Shown: piece by piece, positions 36,434-44,689 of the stretch
How positions within the stretch are numbered: position 1 is the stretch's first letter
Layout of the letters: the number at the start of each line of letters is the position of its first letter
Assembly (NCBI GenBank): GCA_023431285.1
Contig: JAEYXN010000314.1
Location: 28,836-92,835 of the forward strand
DNA length: 64,000 bases
Direction of reading: 5' to 3'
Source of the DNA: Bacteroidota bacterium
Lineage (GTDB): Bacteria; Bacteroidota; Bacteroidia; Cytophagales; Cyclobacteriaceae
Translations under genes and position numbers: made by a program
Notes under the pieces: generated by a model
Told to the model about the DNA's origin: nothing
The model's input: only the letters and a program-made list of their open reading frames with translations
Databases searched by the model: none

Positions 36434-36643
36434 ATGGAAACACTAAAGTTAAAAACGAACATTAAATGTGCGGGCTGCGTGGCTAAGGTAACGCCATTCC
36501 TTAATGAAGCCGCCGGAGAAGGAAACTGGAACGTCGACTATAATGACCCGCAGAAAGTATTGACAATCAATAACCATCCGGACTTCAGGAAGATTTCAGA
36601 AGCGCTTGAAAAGGCTGGTTATAAAGGGGAAGAAATTAAGTAA
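36434..36643 (+). CDS. Heavy-metal-associated (HMA) domain protein
   Basis: The 69-residue protein is a single ferredoxin-like HMA domain. The metal motif is IKCAGCVAKV (CxxC at Cys12-Cys15) and the C-terminal half ends SEALEKAGYKGEEI. This is the usual form of a cytoplasmic copper chaperone, although the absence of the Met commonly before CxxC (here Asn-Ile-Lys) is slightly atypical. No P-type ATPase lies nearby. A strong terminator follows at 36674-36702. Confidence 0.9.
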   Translation: METLKLKTNIKCAGCVAKVTPFLNEAAGEGNWNVDYNDPQKVLTINNHPDFRKISEALEKAGYKGEEIK

Positions 36644-36673
36644 GGCTTTATCACATTCGAGATCAAAAAAAAG

Positions 36674-36702
36674 AAACCCGGTTTTAGGCCGGGTTTTCTT
36701 TT
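36674..36702 (+). terminator. Strong intrinsic terminator
   Basis: AAACCCGG (36674-36681) pairs with CCGGGTTT (36689-36696) around a 7-nt loop, followed by TCTTTT. It ends the HMA transcript and faces the esterase gene, which ends at 36730. Confidence 0.88.
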
Positions 36703-36729
36703 AAGGTGATGTTCAAAATCCAAATCAAT

Positions 36730-38379
36730 TTATTTCACAGACACCAGGACATCATCGAAAGCCGTGGCGCCTTTATTGTCTTTTACTGTAACCCTGAACA
36801 CGTATGTTCCGGCGGTCAGTTTCCATGCAGTCAGTTTTGATGTATTGGCATTGCTAAGGCTACAGGCGGGACCCGTCATTTTTGCCCAGCTGTATGAAAC
36901 GATGCTTCCATCGGAATCAGATGCTGTCGCTGTGGGATAGGCTGTGCTCGCAGGGCGTTTAAGGCTGATGTCAGCTCCGGCGTTAACTGTAGGAGCTTTG
37001 TTTGTTGTCGATGAAGAACCGGATGCTGCTTTCACTGTAACAACTACGTCGTCGGTACCTTTCGCGCCTTTGTCATCTGTCACTGTGAGGCGGAAGACAT
37101 ACGTTCCTTGTACGAGACCCCATGCCTGAAGTCTTGAAGTGTTTGCTCCGCTAAGCTTACCTGCAGGGCCTGAAATCTTGGTCCATGCATACGATTTGAT
37201 TGTGCCATCGGAATCGGATGCTCCTCCTGACAACCAGGCTGTACTGCTTGGCAGAGTAAGGGTTTGATCCGCGCCGGCAATTGCTTTTGGTGCAGCGTTG
37301 GTGGTAGACGATCCGGAGCCAGTGGAGCTTACCACGACTTTAACGTAATCGGAATCAGTACCCCCTGCGTTGTCTGTTACTGTCAGACGGAACATGTAGG
37401 TTCCCGCTGCTGACACCGTTGCACTTGGAGAGGCAACCGTTGAAGAAGAAAGACTTGCAGATGGCCCGCTGATTTTTGTCCAGCGGTAAGAAGTGATTGA
37501 ACCATCACTATCTGAACCAGAGCCGCTGAGGTAAATGGTCGACGTGCCTGAGTATGATTTGTCCGCTCCTGCGTTTGCTGTAGGAAGCATATTAGATCCG
37601 TTCTTTCTATTATAAAGGCCCATCATCCATTCATAGAGATTTGGATTATGATAAGTGTGGTCTGTGCGGTATGCTCTGTTCCAGACATCGTGTTTCATTC
37701 CAACATAAACTGTAAGCTTCGCTCTTGGATTTGGTGCGGGGTTAGACGCGTTAATCGCATTGATCATGGTTGTAGTGCGGCTGATTGGAACAGTAGTGTC
37801 CACATCACCATGGAATGCCCACACGGGAAGATTCTCTTTGGCAATATTGCCAGCCTTCGATGGAGTGTTCCATGATGGACACAACGGTGCGGCTGATGCA
37901 AACAGGGTGGGATAATCCTCTGCCATTGCGAAGACACCACCTCCGCCGAGGCTGAGTCCTGTAATGTGAATACGCTTCTCATCTACCCTGAACTTGTTCT
38001 TCGCCCAGTTGATGACTTCCAGAATATACCAGGTTGGCCAGCTGCCGTAATTGTTTTTCAGTTGAGGCGATATCAAAATAAATGGAAACTGATAACCATC
38101 TAAGGCCGCCTTCGGAGGTCCGAGATTGTCGACTGAATAAATTGTACCTTCAAGCGTCGCGGGGTTTGTAGAATTCACTCCCCTTTCGCCCAGACCATGT
38201 AGGAATATTACCAGGGGATATTTGTTTGAGTTGCTGGCATAGTCTTTTGGGACATATTGCAGCAACCCAATAACGGTCTCGCTAGTGGTCGCGAACGTCT
38301 GCTGCGCCTGAACGGGCAGCGAAGCCGATGATAAGATTAGAAGACAAAAGGAGAACAGGAGAATTAAGAGGATTTTCAT
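36730..38379 (-). CDS. Secreted esterase with three PKD-like repeats
   Basis: The 549-residue protein has a signal peptide (about 1-26), an alpha/beta hydrolase (about 33-258) and three PKD/K319-type beta-sandwich repeats (about 265-350, 362-455, 462-549), each with DSDGSI and YxWxKISGP-like motifs. The catalytic triad is visible: Ser143 in GLSLGG, Asp192 or Asp194 in HGDVD, and His230 in GMKHDVW. The hydrolase resembles polyhydroxybutyrate depolymerase/feruloyl esterase-type enzymes. Unlike its paralogue at 44690-46873, it has no PA14 or T9SS domain. A carbohydrate or acyl-glycan ester substrate is likely. Confidence 0.88.
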   Translation of the reverse strand: MKILLILLFSFCLLILSSASLPVQAQQTFATTSETVIGLLQYVPKDYASNSNKYPLVIFLHGLGERGVNSTNPATLEGTIYSVDNLGPPKAALDGYQFPFILISPQLKNNYGSWPTWYILEVINWAKNKFRVDEKRIHITGLSLGGGGVFAMAEDYPTLFASAAPLCPSWNTPSKAGNIAKENLPVWAFHGDVDTTVPISRTTTMINAINASNPAPNPRAKLTVYVGMKHDVWNRAYRTDHTYHNPNLYEWMMGLYNRKNGSNMLPTANAGADKSYSGTSTIYLSGSGSDSDGSITSYRWTKISGPSASLSSSTVASPSATVSAAGTYMFRLTVTDNAGGTDSDYVKVVVSSTGSGSSTTNAAPKAIAGADQTLTLPSSTAWLSGGASDSDGTIKSYAWTKISGPAGKLSGANTSRLQAWGLVQGTYVFRLTVTDDKGAKGTDDVVVTVKAASGSSSTTNKAPTVNAGADISLKRPASTAYPTATASDSDGSIVSYSWAKMTGPACSLSNANTSKLTAWKLTAGTYVFRVTVKDNKGATAFDDVLVSVK

Positions 38380-38438
38380 TAACTACCTTTTTTTGAGACA
38401 GCACTACTATTCAGAGGAGAGGTGACTCCTTTTAACTG

Positions 38439-38711
38439 TCGGATGAATAAAAATTTTAAGATCAGACGAACAGACAGGCTAAGCGAGATTCATGTATTCA
38501 TTTCAAATCTGTTTAGGTTGATGTCTTTCGACAATGCAAAGTTGGGCGATCAACACCTTCTTTTCGCTACAAACAATCGGACTATTCTCTCGTATGTATT
38601 GTAGTTCTCATCTCGCTTCTCATCCAATTGCGTCGCAAACTACTGAATGTTTTCTTATCAAATTACGCCCGGTTAGTGCGTGTCGGACGAAGTGTTGTAT
38701 TGTCAGATGAA
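38439..38711. promoter_or_regulatory. Paired direct repeats TCRGAYGAA before the esterase gene
   Basis: The 9-mer TCRGAYGAA occurs four times: TCGGATGAA 38439-38447, TCAGACGAA 38462-38470, TCGGACGAA 38683-38691 and TCAGATGAA 38703-38711. They form two pairs with periods of 23 and 20 bp, about two helical turns. The outer TGT is also shared by three copies. The 38380-38949 gap holds no convincing gene. The spacing suits binding by dimers on direct repeats (for example LytTR- or NarL-type regulators); this is inference. Confidence 0.45.
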
Positions 38712-38949
38712 TCGTTTTTATCAGAGATTATTAATTGAGCGGCTATTGACAAAGTCGAACGTTCTTTTTGAGTCGTCCGCCTTGAAGTGTAGACTTATTC
38801 AACACATGTCATCATGTAAGAATCTCCAGGCAAAACTCTTATTTCAGAAAATCCATCACTATAATCACTATTGAAGCACCTGGAGAAGAAAGCCGCAGTA
38901 AGATGATCCAACGGGGTGAATACACGCTTATTGATATAATCATCAGGAC

Positions 38950-39861
38950 TTATCTCCACTCATGAATGTTTTCGGATGGCGTCCATGGATGAGATGGTTC
39001 GAAATGAGCCCATATCACCGAGGAGATATTTCGGAGTAAAACAAACCCTGCATTCTCACGAGTCCAGCTTTGATCTTCCTGATCTTTCGTGATCACGCAA
39101 AATACGTAGTCACCGTGAGGCGCATTGACCATTACCACCTCCGAACGCGATTCATCGACCGCTCCCTGCTTTGATGCTGTCTGCACATAAGGAGGAATCA
39201 TTGAAAGGCAATATGAATCCCAGTAGATATTCGTCATGTTCCTATAGATGCGTTCGCTGACACGCGGGCTGATTACTTTACCCTCACGGATTCTTTGCAC
39301 CAGGCCTGCCATCTCACGCGGGGTGGTTTGTCCCCATCCATAACGTGACCGATGCTGTTCGCGTCCGGGTGTACGCGAGTTAACGCGCGTATAAACAAAC
39401 CCATTCTGATCGAGCCACTCATTGATAACGGTACCCCCACCCGCCAGTGTCTGACACCATAGGCTGGCAGTATTGTCACTCATTGTGACCATCAACATAA
39501 GGAGTTTGCTCAGCTCGATCTTTTCTCCGTCTTTGAAGGAACCCAGAATGTCGACACCCTCGTATAGAAGCGAATCGCGATAGATCAATTCACCACGGTA
39601 GTCCAGTTCACCCTTTTCAATTCTGTCAAATACTCCGATGGTGAGGGGAACTTTGATCATCGACGCTGTTGGGAACAACGTATCCGCATTGATTGAAACT
39701 GTGCGCCCTGTTTTCAGATGATGAACATAGATTCCAACCTTTCCCCTGAATCCTGTGGTCAGCAACTCAAGTTTTTTCTTCAGTGATGCATCCTCCTTTT
39801 GCGCACGGAGACTGACCACGTTTAGCACAAAAAATAATATTAGTATAGTTGACCTCATCAC
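38950..39861 (-). CDS. Class A beta-lactamase-like serine hydrolase
   Basis: The 303-residue protein has a signal peptide (ILILFFVLNVVSLRAQ). The penicillin-binding fold motifs occur at the expected spacing: SMIK (Ser67-Lys70), SDN (128-130) and KQG (231-233) in place of KTG or KSG. The Glu166 of class A enzymes has no obvious counterpart near residue 163, where NSRTPGREQ is found. True beta-lactamase activity is therefore doubtful; it may be a related acyl-transfer or D-peptidase-like enzyme. It is monocistronic. Confidence 0.85.
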   Translation of the reverse strand: MMRSTILILFFVLNVVSLRAQKEDASLKKKLELLTTGFRGKVGIYVHHLKTGRTVSINADTLFPTASMIKVPLTIGVFDRIEKGELDYRGELIYRDSLLYEGVDILGSFKDGEKIELSKLLMLMVTMSDNTASLWCQTLAGGGTVINEWLDQNGFVYTRVNSRTPGREQHRSRYGWGQTTPREMAGLVQRIREGKVISPRVSERIYRNMTNIYWDSYCLSMIPPYVQTASKQGAVDESRSEVVMVNAPHGDYVFCVITKDQEDQSWTRENAGFVLLRNISSVIWAHFEPSHPWTPSENIHEWR

Positions 39862-40027
39862 TGAAAATAGAGAAAAAATATGCTTTAATGGTCGGTCATC
39901 GGCCTGAATAGAGACATTACCGGTATTAAGCAGCCTTCTTTTCGTTTAACTGGCACATTCATTACACCAGTGGAAAAGCATTCCCGGATACATTGTGTAG
40001 ATTAAAACACCTTTATTCAATCCTATT

Positions 40028-40954
40028 ATGAAGAAATTCTATTGGATGGCTATGGCCATCATTCTAACGATGGGTACGGTGCATGCTCAGCACACTGCCC
40101 TGACACGCGAGCAGGTAATTGCAATGACTCCTGAATGGAAAGGGGAACGTTCTGCGGATGGACGCCCTCTGGTTCCAGATAAGCTTCTCAACCGGCTCAA
40201 GAACATTTCACTCGAAGAAGCCTGGGGTGTTTTACGCAACCAGGGATACAATAATCAGTTTGAAGGCGACTGGGAAATACTGAAGGAGGGAGAAGTTCTC
40301 GTCGGCAGAGCACTCACTGTTCAATATCTCCCCAAGCGCGCCGACTATGATAAGATCGTGCGGGAAAAGGGCAAGGCGGAGGGACGAGTGGGGAATTTTA
40401 ACTCATGGCCTATTGACATGCTTAAGGCTGGCGATGTGTACGTCGCTGACAGCTATGGCAAGATCGTCGATGGAACTCTCATTGGTGATAACCTTGGAAA
40501 CTCTATATATGCCAAGTCTAAGAACGGAGTTATCTTCTATGGTTCAGTGCGTGATGCCGAGGGTCTTGAAAAGATCGAAGGGTTCAACGCCTGGGTGAAA
40601 GGCTTCGATCCTTCTTACATTCAGGAGATGATGCTCGGAGGGATCAATGTTCCGATCCGCATCGGCCGCGCTGTAGTATTGCCTGGCGATGCTGTCCTGG
40701 CGAAGAAAGGTGGCGTTGTCTTCATCCCCGCGCACCTCACAGAAGATCTCGTTCTTAATGCAGAGTTTATCGCGCTTCGCGATCAGTTTGGTCACCAGCG
40801 GCTACGCGAGGGCAAGTACACTCCCGGTGAAATTGATCAGCAATGGACCGACGCAATCAAGAAAGACTTTCTCAGCTGGCTCGACCAGAATTCATCAAAG
40901 CTACCTATGACACGCAAGGAGCTTGATGAGTACATGAAGAAGAGAACCTGGTAG
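40028..40954 (+). CDS. Exported RraA-like protein
   Basis: The 308-residue protein has a signal peptide (MAMAIILTMGTVHAQH) and an RraA-like fold. The conserved loop DGTLIGDNLGNSIYAKSKNG and catalytic Arg175-Asp176 (YGSVRDAEG) match the family of 4-hydroxy-4-methyl-2-oxoglutarate aldolases and related enzymes. True RraA proteins are cytoplasmic and about 160 residues; this one is longer at both ends and exported. It is 35 bp upstream of the enolase-superfamily gene, so a shared pathway on oxidised sugar or aromatic acids is likely. Confidence 0.85.
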   Translation: MKKFYWMAMAIILTMGTVHAQHTALTREQVIAMTPEWKGERSADGRPLVPDKLLNRLKNISLEEAWGVLRNQGYNNQFEGDWEILKEGEVLVGRALTVQYLPKRADYDKIVREKGKAEGRVGNFNSWPIDMLKAGDVYVADSYGKIVDGTLIGDNLGNSIYAKSKNGVIFYGSVRDAEGLEKIEGFNAWVKGFDPSYIQEMMLGGINVPIRIGRAVVLPGDAVLAKKGGVVFIPAHLTEDLVLNAEFIALRDQFGHQRLREGKYTPGEIDQQWTDAIKKDFLSWLDQNSSKLPMTRKELDEYMKKRTW

Positions 40955-40989
40955 TACAAAATATTAAATCGAAGAAAACCTAACCATTT

Positions 40990-42459
40990 ATGAAAACACC
41001 TTCAGAAAAATTCCTGGAGAGATCAGGAATTTCAGATCTACAGCCGGAAAAAGTAATCCCATCAGGAGAAGAAAAACAGAAAGAAACCAGGAGAGATTTT
41101 TTCAAGAAGTCGACACTCGGAGGATTGATGCTTGGCGGGTTTATGTTTTCTCCAATAGAAGACACTCTCGCGCAGGCAACATCAAAAGTCAATCGCAACT
41201 CATCCCCTACTGATCTGCGCATCACAGACATGCGTTATGCAGTAGTAATGAACGGTCATGCCCGGTGTCCGGTGATCCGGATCGATACAAACCAGGGTAT
41301 TTACGGACTTGGTGAAGTTCGTGATCAGGGTTCATGGCGATATGCGATGTTCCTCAAGAGCAGAATCCTGGGAATGAATCCATGCAACGTGGAGATGATC
41401 TTTAAGAGAATCAAACAATTTGGATATCATGGGCGTCAGGCCGGTGGTGTTTGTGGAGTAGAGATGGCTTTGTGGGATCTCGCCGGTAAAGCGTATAACG
41501 TTCCTTGTTATCAGCTTCTCGGAGGAAAATTCCGTGATAAAGTGCGCCTTTATGCCGACACACCAGAAGGAAGGAGCGAGGAAGAATTTATTTCCCGGAT
41601 CAAGAAACGCGTGAACGATGAGGGGTTCACGTTCATGAAGATGGACTTCGGAATCGAGCTTCTGAAAGGCACTCCGAACACCACCACAAACAGCAACTTC
41701 TGGGATATTGGACGTCAATGGACCAATGACCCGATGACTTATGGTTCTACAGAGCATCAATTCACGCAGGTACAGATCACCGACAAAGGACTTGATTTGC
41801 TCGCGCAACGCATTGCCCGTGTACGTGAAGTAATGGGTTATGAAATTCCTCTTGCATCCGATCACTACGGACACTTTGATCACAACAACGCGATTCGTCT
41901 CGGTCGCGCAGTGGAAAAGTTCAGGCTCGCATGGCTGGAAGATCTTATTCCATGGAAATTTACTGAGCAATGGAAGACTATTTCCGACGCGATAGAGACA
42001 CCTACAACGACTGGTGAAGACATTTATCTCAAAGAAGAGTTCATCAAGCTGGTAGACGCGAGAGCTGTTGACATCGTACACCCTGATCTTGCCAGCTCCG
42101 GTGGATTGCTCGAAACAAAGAAGATCGGTGACTATGCAGAAGAAAAAGGTGTGGCAATGGCGATGCACTTCGCGGGTACCCCTGTTTCATTCATGGCAAA
42201 CATTCACTGTGCGGCGGCAACGCAAAACTTCATGGCACTTGAACATCACTCCGTAGATGTTGATTACTGGACCAGCCTTGTAAAGACCAAGAAACCAATG
42301 ATTGAAAAAGGTTTTGCCATAGTGCCGGAGACCCCGGGGCTTGGAGTGGAGTTGAATGAAGATGTTGTGAAGAAGCACCTGGATCCGGAACACAATGGCT
42401 ATTTCCTTCCAACACCGGACTGGGACAAAGACCGCTCGTGGGACCGGCTTTGGAGTTAA
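40990..42459 (+). CDS. Exported enolase-superfamily (MR/MLE) sugar-acid dehydratase-like enzyme
   Basis: The 489-residue protein has a Tat-like N-terminus ETRRDFFKKSTLGGLMLGGF, preceded by a 30-residue extension. The MR/MLE capping and barrel domains follow. Visible catalytic groups are Lys217-x-Asp219 (FMKMDFG), metal ligands Asp291, Glu317 and Glu343 (LASDHYGHF, WLEDLIPW, TTGEDIY), and the Asp366-His393 dyad (VHPDLASSGG, AMHFAG). This pattern suits the mannonate/galactonate/rhamnonate dehydratase groups more than mandelate racemase. The enzyme appears exported, unlike most relatives. It lies between the RraA-like and BASS genes in one probable operon. Confidence 0.87.
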   Translation: MKTPSEKFLERSGISDLQPEKVIPSGEEKQKETRRDFFKKSTLGGLMLGGFMFSPIEDTLAQATSKVNRNSSPTDLRITDMRYAVVMNGHARCPVIRIDTNQGIYGLGEVRDQGSWRYAMFLKSRILGMNPCNVEMIFKRIKQFGYHGRQAGGVCGVEMALWDLAGKAYNVPCYQLLGGKFRDKVRLYADTPEGRSEEEFISRIKKRVNDEGFTFMKMDFGIELLKGTPNTTTNSNFWDIGRQWTNDPMTYGSTEHQFTQVQITDKGLDLLAQRIARVREVMGYEIPLASDHYGHFDHNNAIRLGRAVEKFRLAWLEDLIPWKFTEQWKTISDAIETPTTTGEDIYLKEEFIKLVDARAVDIVHPDLASSGGLLETKKIGDYAEEKGVAMAMHFAGTPVSFMANIHCAAATQNFMALEHHSVDVDYWTSLVKTKKPMIEKGFAIVPETPGLGVELNEDVVKKHLDPEHNGYFLPTPDWDKDRSWDRLWS

Positions 42460-42491
42460 TAATTTGACGAACAGTAAATCTTCGATTTTAA

Positions 42492-43598
42492 ATGAGCATT
42501 CGCACTAAGTTTCTAATTGCATTCATTTTTCTTATTGCGTATGCAGCAACGACCTGGGCAGGCGCACACCAGTTTGGTGGGCTCCTGCTCATGTTGTTCT
42601 TCATCGCACTGGCATTGGCCTTCCGCGGGCATGATATCCTGAAAGGTTTTTCATATACCATCATGATCTTCGCTGCGGTAAGCCTTTCCATGTATTATCC
42701 ACAGCATCTCACACACATTGGCGACTTCAAACTTTCCAAGCTGATCCTGCCGCTGCTGCAGCTGATCATGTTCGGTATGGGTTGCGCCTTGAGTTTGAAG
42801 GACTTCTCCGCGGTCATTCAGGCACCTAAGGCTGTTGTGCTCGGTATTGCCTGTCAGTTTACTATTATGCCTTTCGTGGCATGGATCATCACAAAGATCT
42901 TTTCTTTTCCTCCGGAAGTAGCTGCCGGGATTATTCTTGTCGGAAGCTGCCCAAGCGGTCTTGCTTCGAATGTGATGTCTTACCTCGCCCGTGCTAACCT
43001 GGCGCTGTCTGTGACGCTTACAGCTCTTGCGACATTGATGGCTCCTATCGCTACGCCCTTTTTCATGAATTTGCTTGCAGGAGAGTATGTCGAAGTTAAG
43101 TTCTGGGAAATGACGTGGGATATTATTCAGATCATTATCCTTCCCATTGGGGCAGGACTTCTCTTCAATCATTTGCTTCGGTCAAGATCGAAGGTTCTCA
43201 CCGATATAATGCCACTGGTCTCCATGATTAGCATCGGCGTGATTATCATGATCATCTCTGCTGCCGGTAGAGACAGCCTTTTGACGGTGGGACCGTTGCT
43301 CATTCTTGCAACGCTTATGCACAACACGTCCGGGTATGTGTTGGGTTATTGGACTGGCCGACTGTTCAAGATGCCGGAGCGTGATTGCCGCACCATAGCC
43401 ATAGAGGTTGGCCTTCAGAATGGTGGCCTCGCCTCGGGGCTGGCGCTTAAAATGGGCAAACTTGCTTCTGTGGGTCTGGCCGCTGCTGTTTTCGGTCCGA
43501 CCATGAACATCACAGGATCGGCGCTCGCACTTTGGTGGAGATCCAAAATCCCTTCCGACGAAAAGCAAACCAGTACTGCCAAGGATACGCCGGCCTGA
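42492..43598 (+). CDS. Bile acid:sodium symporter (BASS) family transporter
   Basis: The 368-residue protein has about ten transmembrane helices and BASS motifs: GMGCALSLKDF in helix 2, GSCPSGLASNVMSYLARANLA, and the C-terminal EVGLQNGGLASGLAL. The family takes up organic acids such as bile acids, pyruvate, pantothenate or sugar-derived keto acids with sodium. It is 32 bp after the enolase-superfamily gene, so it may import the product or substrate of the two exported enzymes upstream. Confidence 0.93.
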   Translation: MSIRTKFLIAFIFLIAYAATTWAGAHQFGGLLLMLFFIALALAFRGHDILKGFSYTIMIFAAVSLSMYYPQHLTHIGDFKLSKLILPLLQLIMFGMGCALSLKDFSAVIQAPKAVVLGIACQFTIMPFVAWIITKIFSFPPEVAAGIILVGSCPSGLASNVMSYLARANLALSVTLTALATLMAPIATPFFMNLLAGEYVEVKFWEMTWDIIQIIILPIGAGLLFNHLLRSRSKVLTDIMPLVSMISIGVIIMIISAAGRDSLLTVGPLLILATLMHNTSGYVLGYWTGRLFKMPERDCRTIAIEVGLQNGGLASGLALKMGKLASVGLAAAVFGPTMNITGSALALWWRSKIPSDEKQTSTAKDTPA

Positions 43599-43676
43599 AT
43601 GCTCTCTTTCTGTATGCGATCTCTTTCGCAGGTATAAGAATTTATTCACCCATTCCTAAGCAAAATATGTTTAGGT

Positions 43677-43922
43677 ATGGGTGCTTTCGATCAAATGGAT
43701 GTGAAGAAACGGTACGAGCTGCTGAGGAAGGAAGCTTCGCGGGTGCTGACGGTGAGCCACTACAATTTTTGCGTGACGTTGTATCTGCTCAATGACCGTT
43801 ACTACGAATCGTACTTTAATGTAAAGACACTGAAAGTAGAGAAGGTTTGTCCTCTCGACGATTTGCAGATGGAGAAATACCTGGAGTACATCTCAATCCA
43901 TGATATCTACTGGCTGCTGTAA
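43677..43922 (+). CDS. Small conserved-looking hypothetical protein
   Basis: The 81-residue protein has no signal peptide. ATG 43677 (MGAFDQMDVKKRYELLRKEA) and ATG 43695 (MDVKKRYELL) are both possible. The sequence has balanced charge, with a helix followed by a beta-rich part (YYESYFNVKTLKVEKVCPLDD). I do not recognise a family. It follows the BASS gene by 78 bp and has codon use like its neighbours, so it is probably real. Confidence 0.62.
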   Translation: MGAFDQMDVKKRYELLRKEASRVLTVSHYNFCVTLYLLNDRYYESYFNVKTLKVEKVCPLDDLQMEKYLEYISIHDIYWLL

Positions 43923-44268
43923 GAGGCGCTGCTAGGACTTCAGGAACACCGGGCGTATATTCCTATCGTTGTGTCTGTTCTACACGCAGGTTCATCACGT
44001 CTGGTGATAACCAATGCGAGCAATGCTCTTCCACTGGTTGTCATAAACCAAATGAAGCTATTACGGCTTACTCAAAACCAGCGCACCACTAACGTTTCCA
44101 GAGAATCTCCAATGACGAAAACGTGGGGCAATCGTGAATTTATTATCTTGAATTTTCAAATTAATATCAGGTCTACATCGATTGCATAATGCACTCGAAG
44201 AAAAGTCTCGTTTCCAGTAGACTGCGGTGCTTCGAAACAATGGAGTAAATACATATTTTTACTTCACC
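43923..44268. other. Intergenic segment without a gene
   Basis: An open frame of 72 codons is present but has no start context, motif or typical composition, so I do not call it. No repeat or clear terminator was seen here. Confidence 0.6.
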
Positions 44269-44646
44269 ATGGACCTACAAATAAGGAAGTATTTACTGAT
44301 CATTCCAGCACTTGTCGTAACTGCCACCATTGGGGCCTATGCGCAAAAGGATGATGGCGAAGTTCGCGTTATCAATGATCCTTTGTTCTGGAAAACAGAT
44401 CTTCGTCTTTCAAAGCATCAGATTGCCGGTATTGATTCTGCGAATGCAGTATTTTACTCTTCGCTGAAGACCGTAATAGCAAGAGATCAATCAGAGAGGA
44501 GCAACGACCTCTCTGCCTTATTGCAAACAAGGAGCACAACGATCTGGAACCTTCTCTCACAACGCCAGAAAGCCAAATGGCGTCGCATTGAAGCAGCGAA
44601 ATACACTGCAAAAGGAACACGGAAGTTCCTGCACAGACTAGTCTGA
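44269..44646 (+). CDS. Exported LTxxQ/Spy-like small protein
   Basis: ATG 44269 (MDLQIRKYLLIIPALVVTAT) gives 125 residues with a signal peptide ending near AYAQK; an in-frame GTG at 44227 is less likely. The mature part has the layout of Spy/CpxP-type proteins, with LRLSKHQIAGID followed by helices and SQRQKAKWRRIE at the second LTxxQ-like position. Such proteins bind unfolded proteins or sense envelope metal stress; the assignment is tentative. It is convergent with the esterase gene, with a weak hairpin (CAGGAA/TTCCTG, 44662-44685) between them. Confidence 0.68.
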   Translation: MDLQIRKYLLIIPALVVTATIGAYAQKDDGEVRVINDPLFWKTDLRLSKHQIAGIDSANAVFYSSLKTVIARDQSERSNDLSALLQTRSTTIWNLLSQRQKAKWRRIEAAKYTAKGTRKFLHRLV

Positions 44647-44689
44647 ACGGATACATCCTCCCAGGAAAAATCCGGCGTATTCCTGCTCC

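Noticed and set aside
38422..38874. Two short plus-strand frames (60 and 64 codons) in the gap before the class A-like gene
   Set aside because: No signal, motif or plausible composition; the region is better explained by direct repeats and AT-rich regulatory DNA.
41332..42168. 278-codon minus-strand frame inside the MR/MLE gene
   Set aside because: It is antisense to a complete enzyme with visible catalytic residues; Cys/His-rich composition is typical of a shadow frame.
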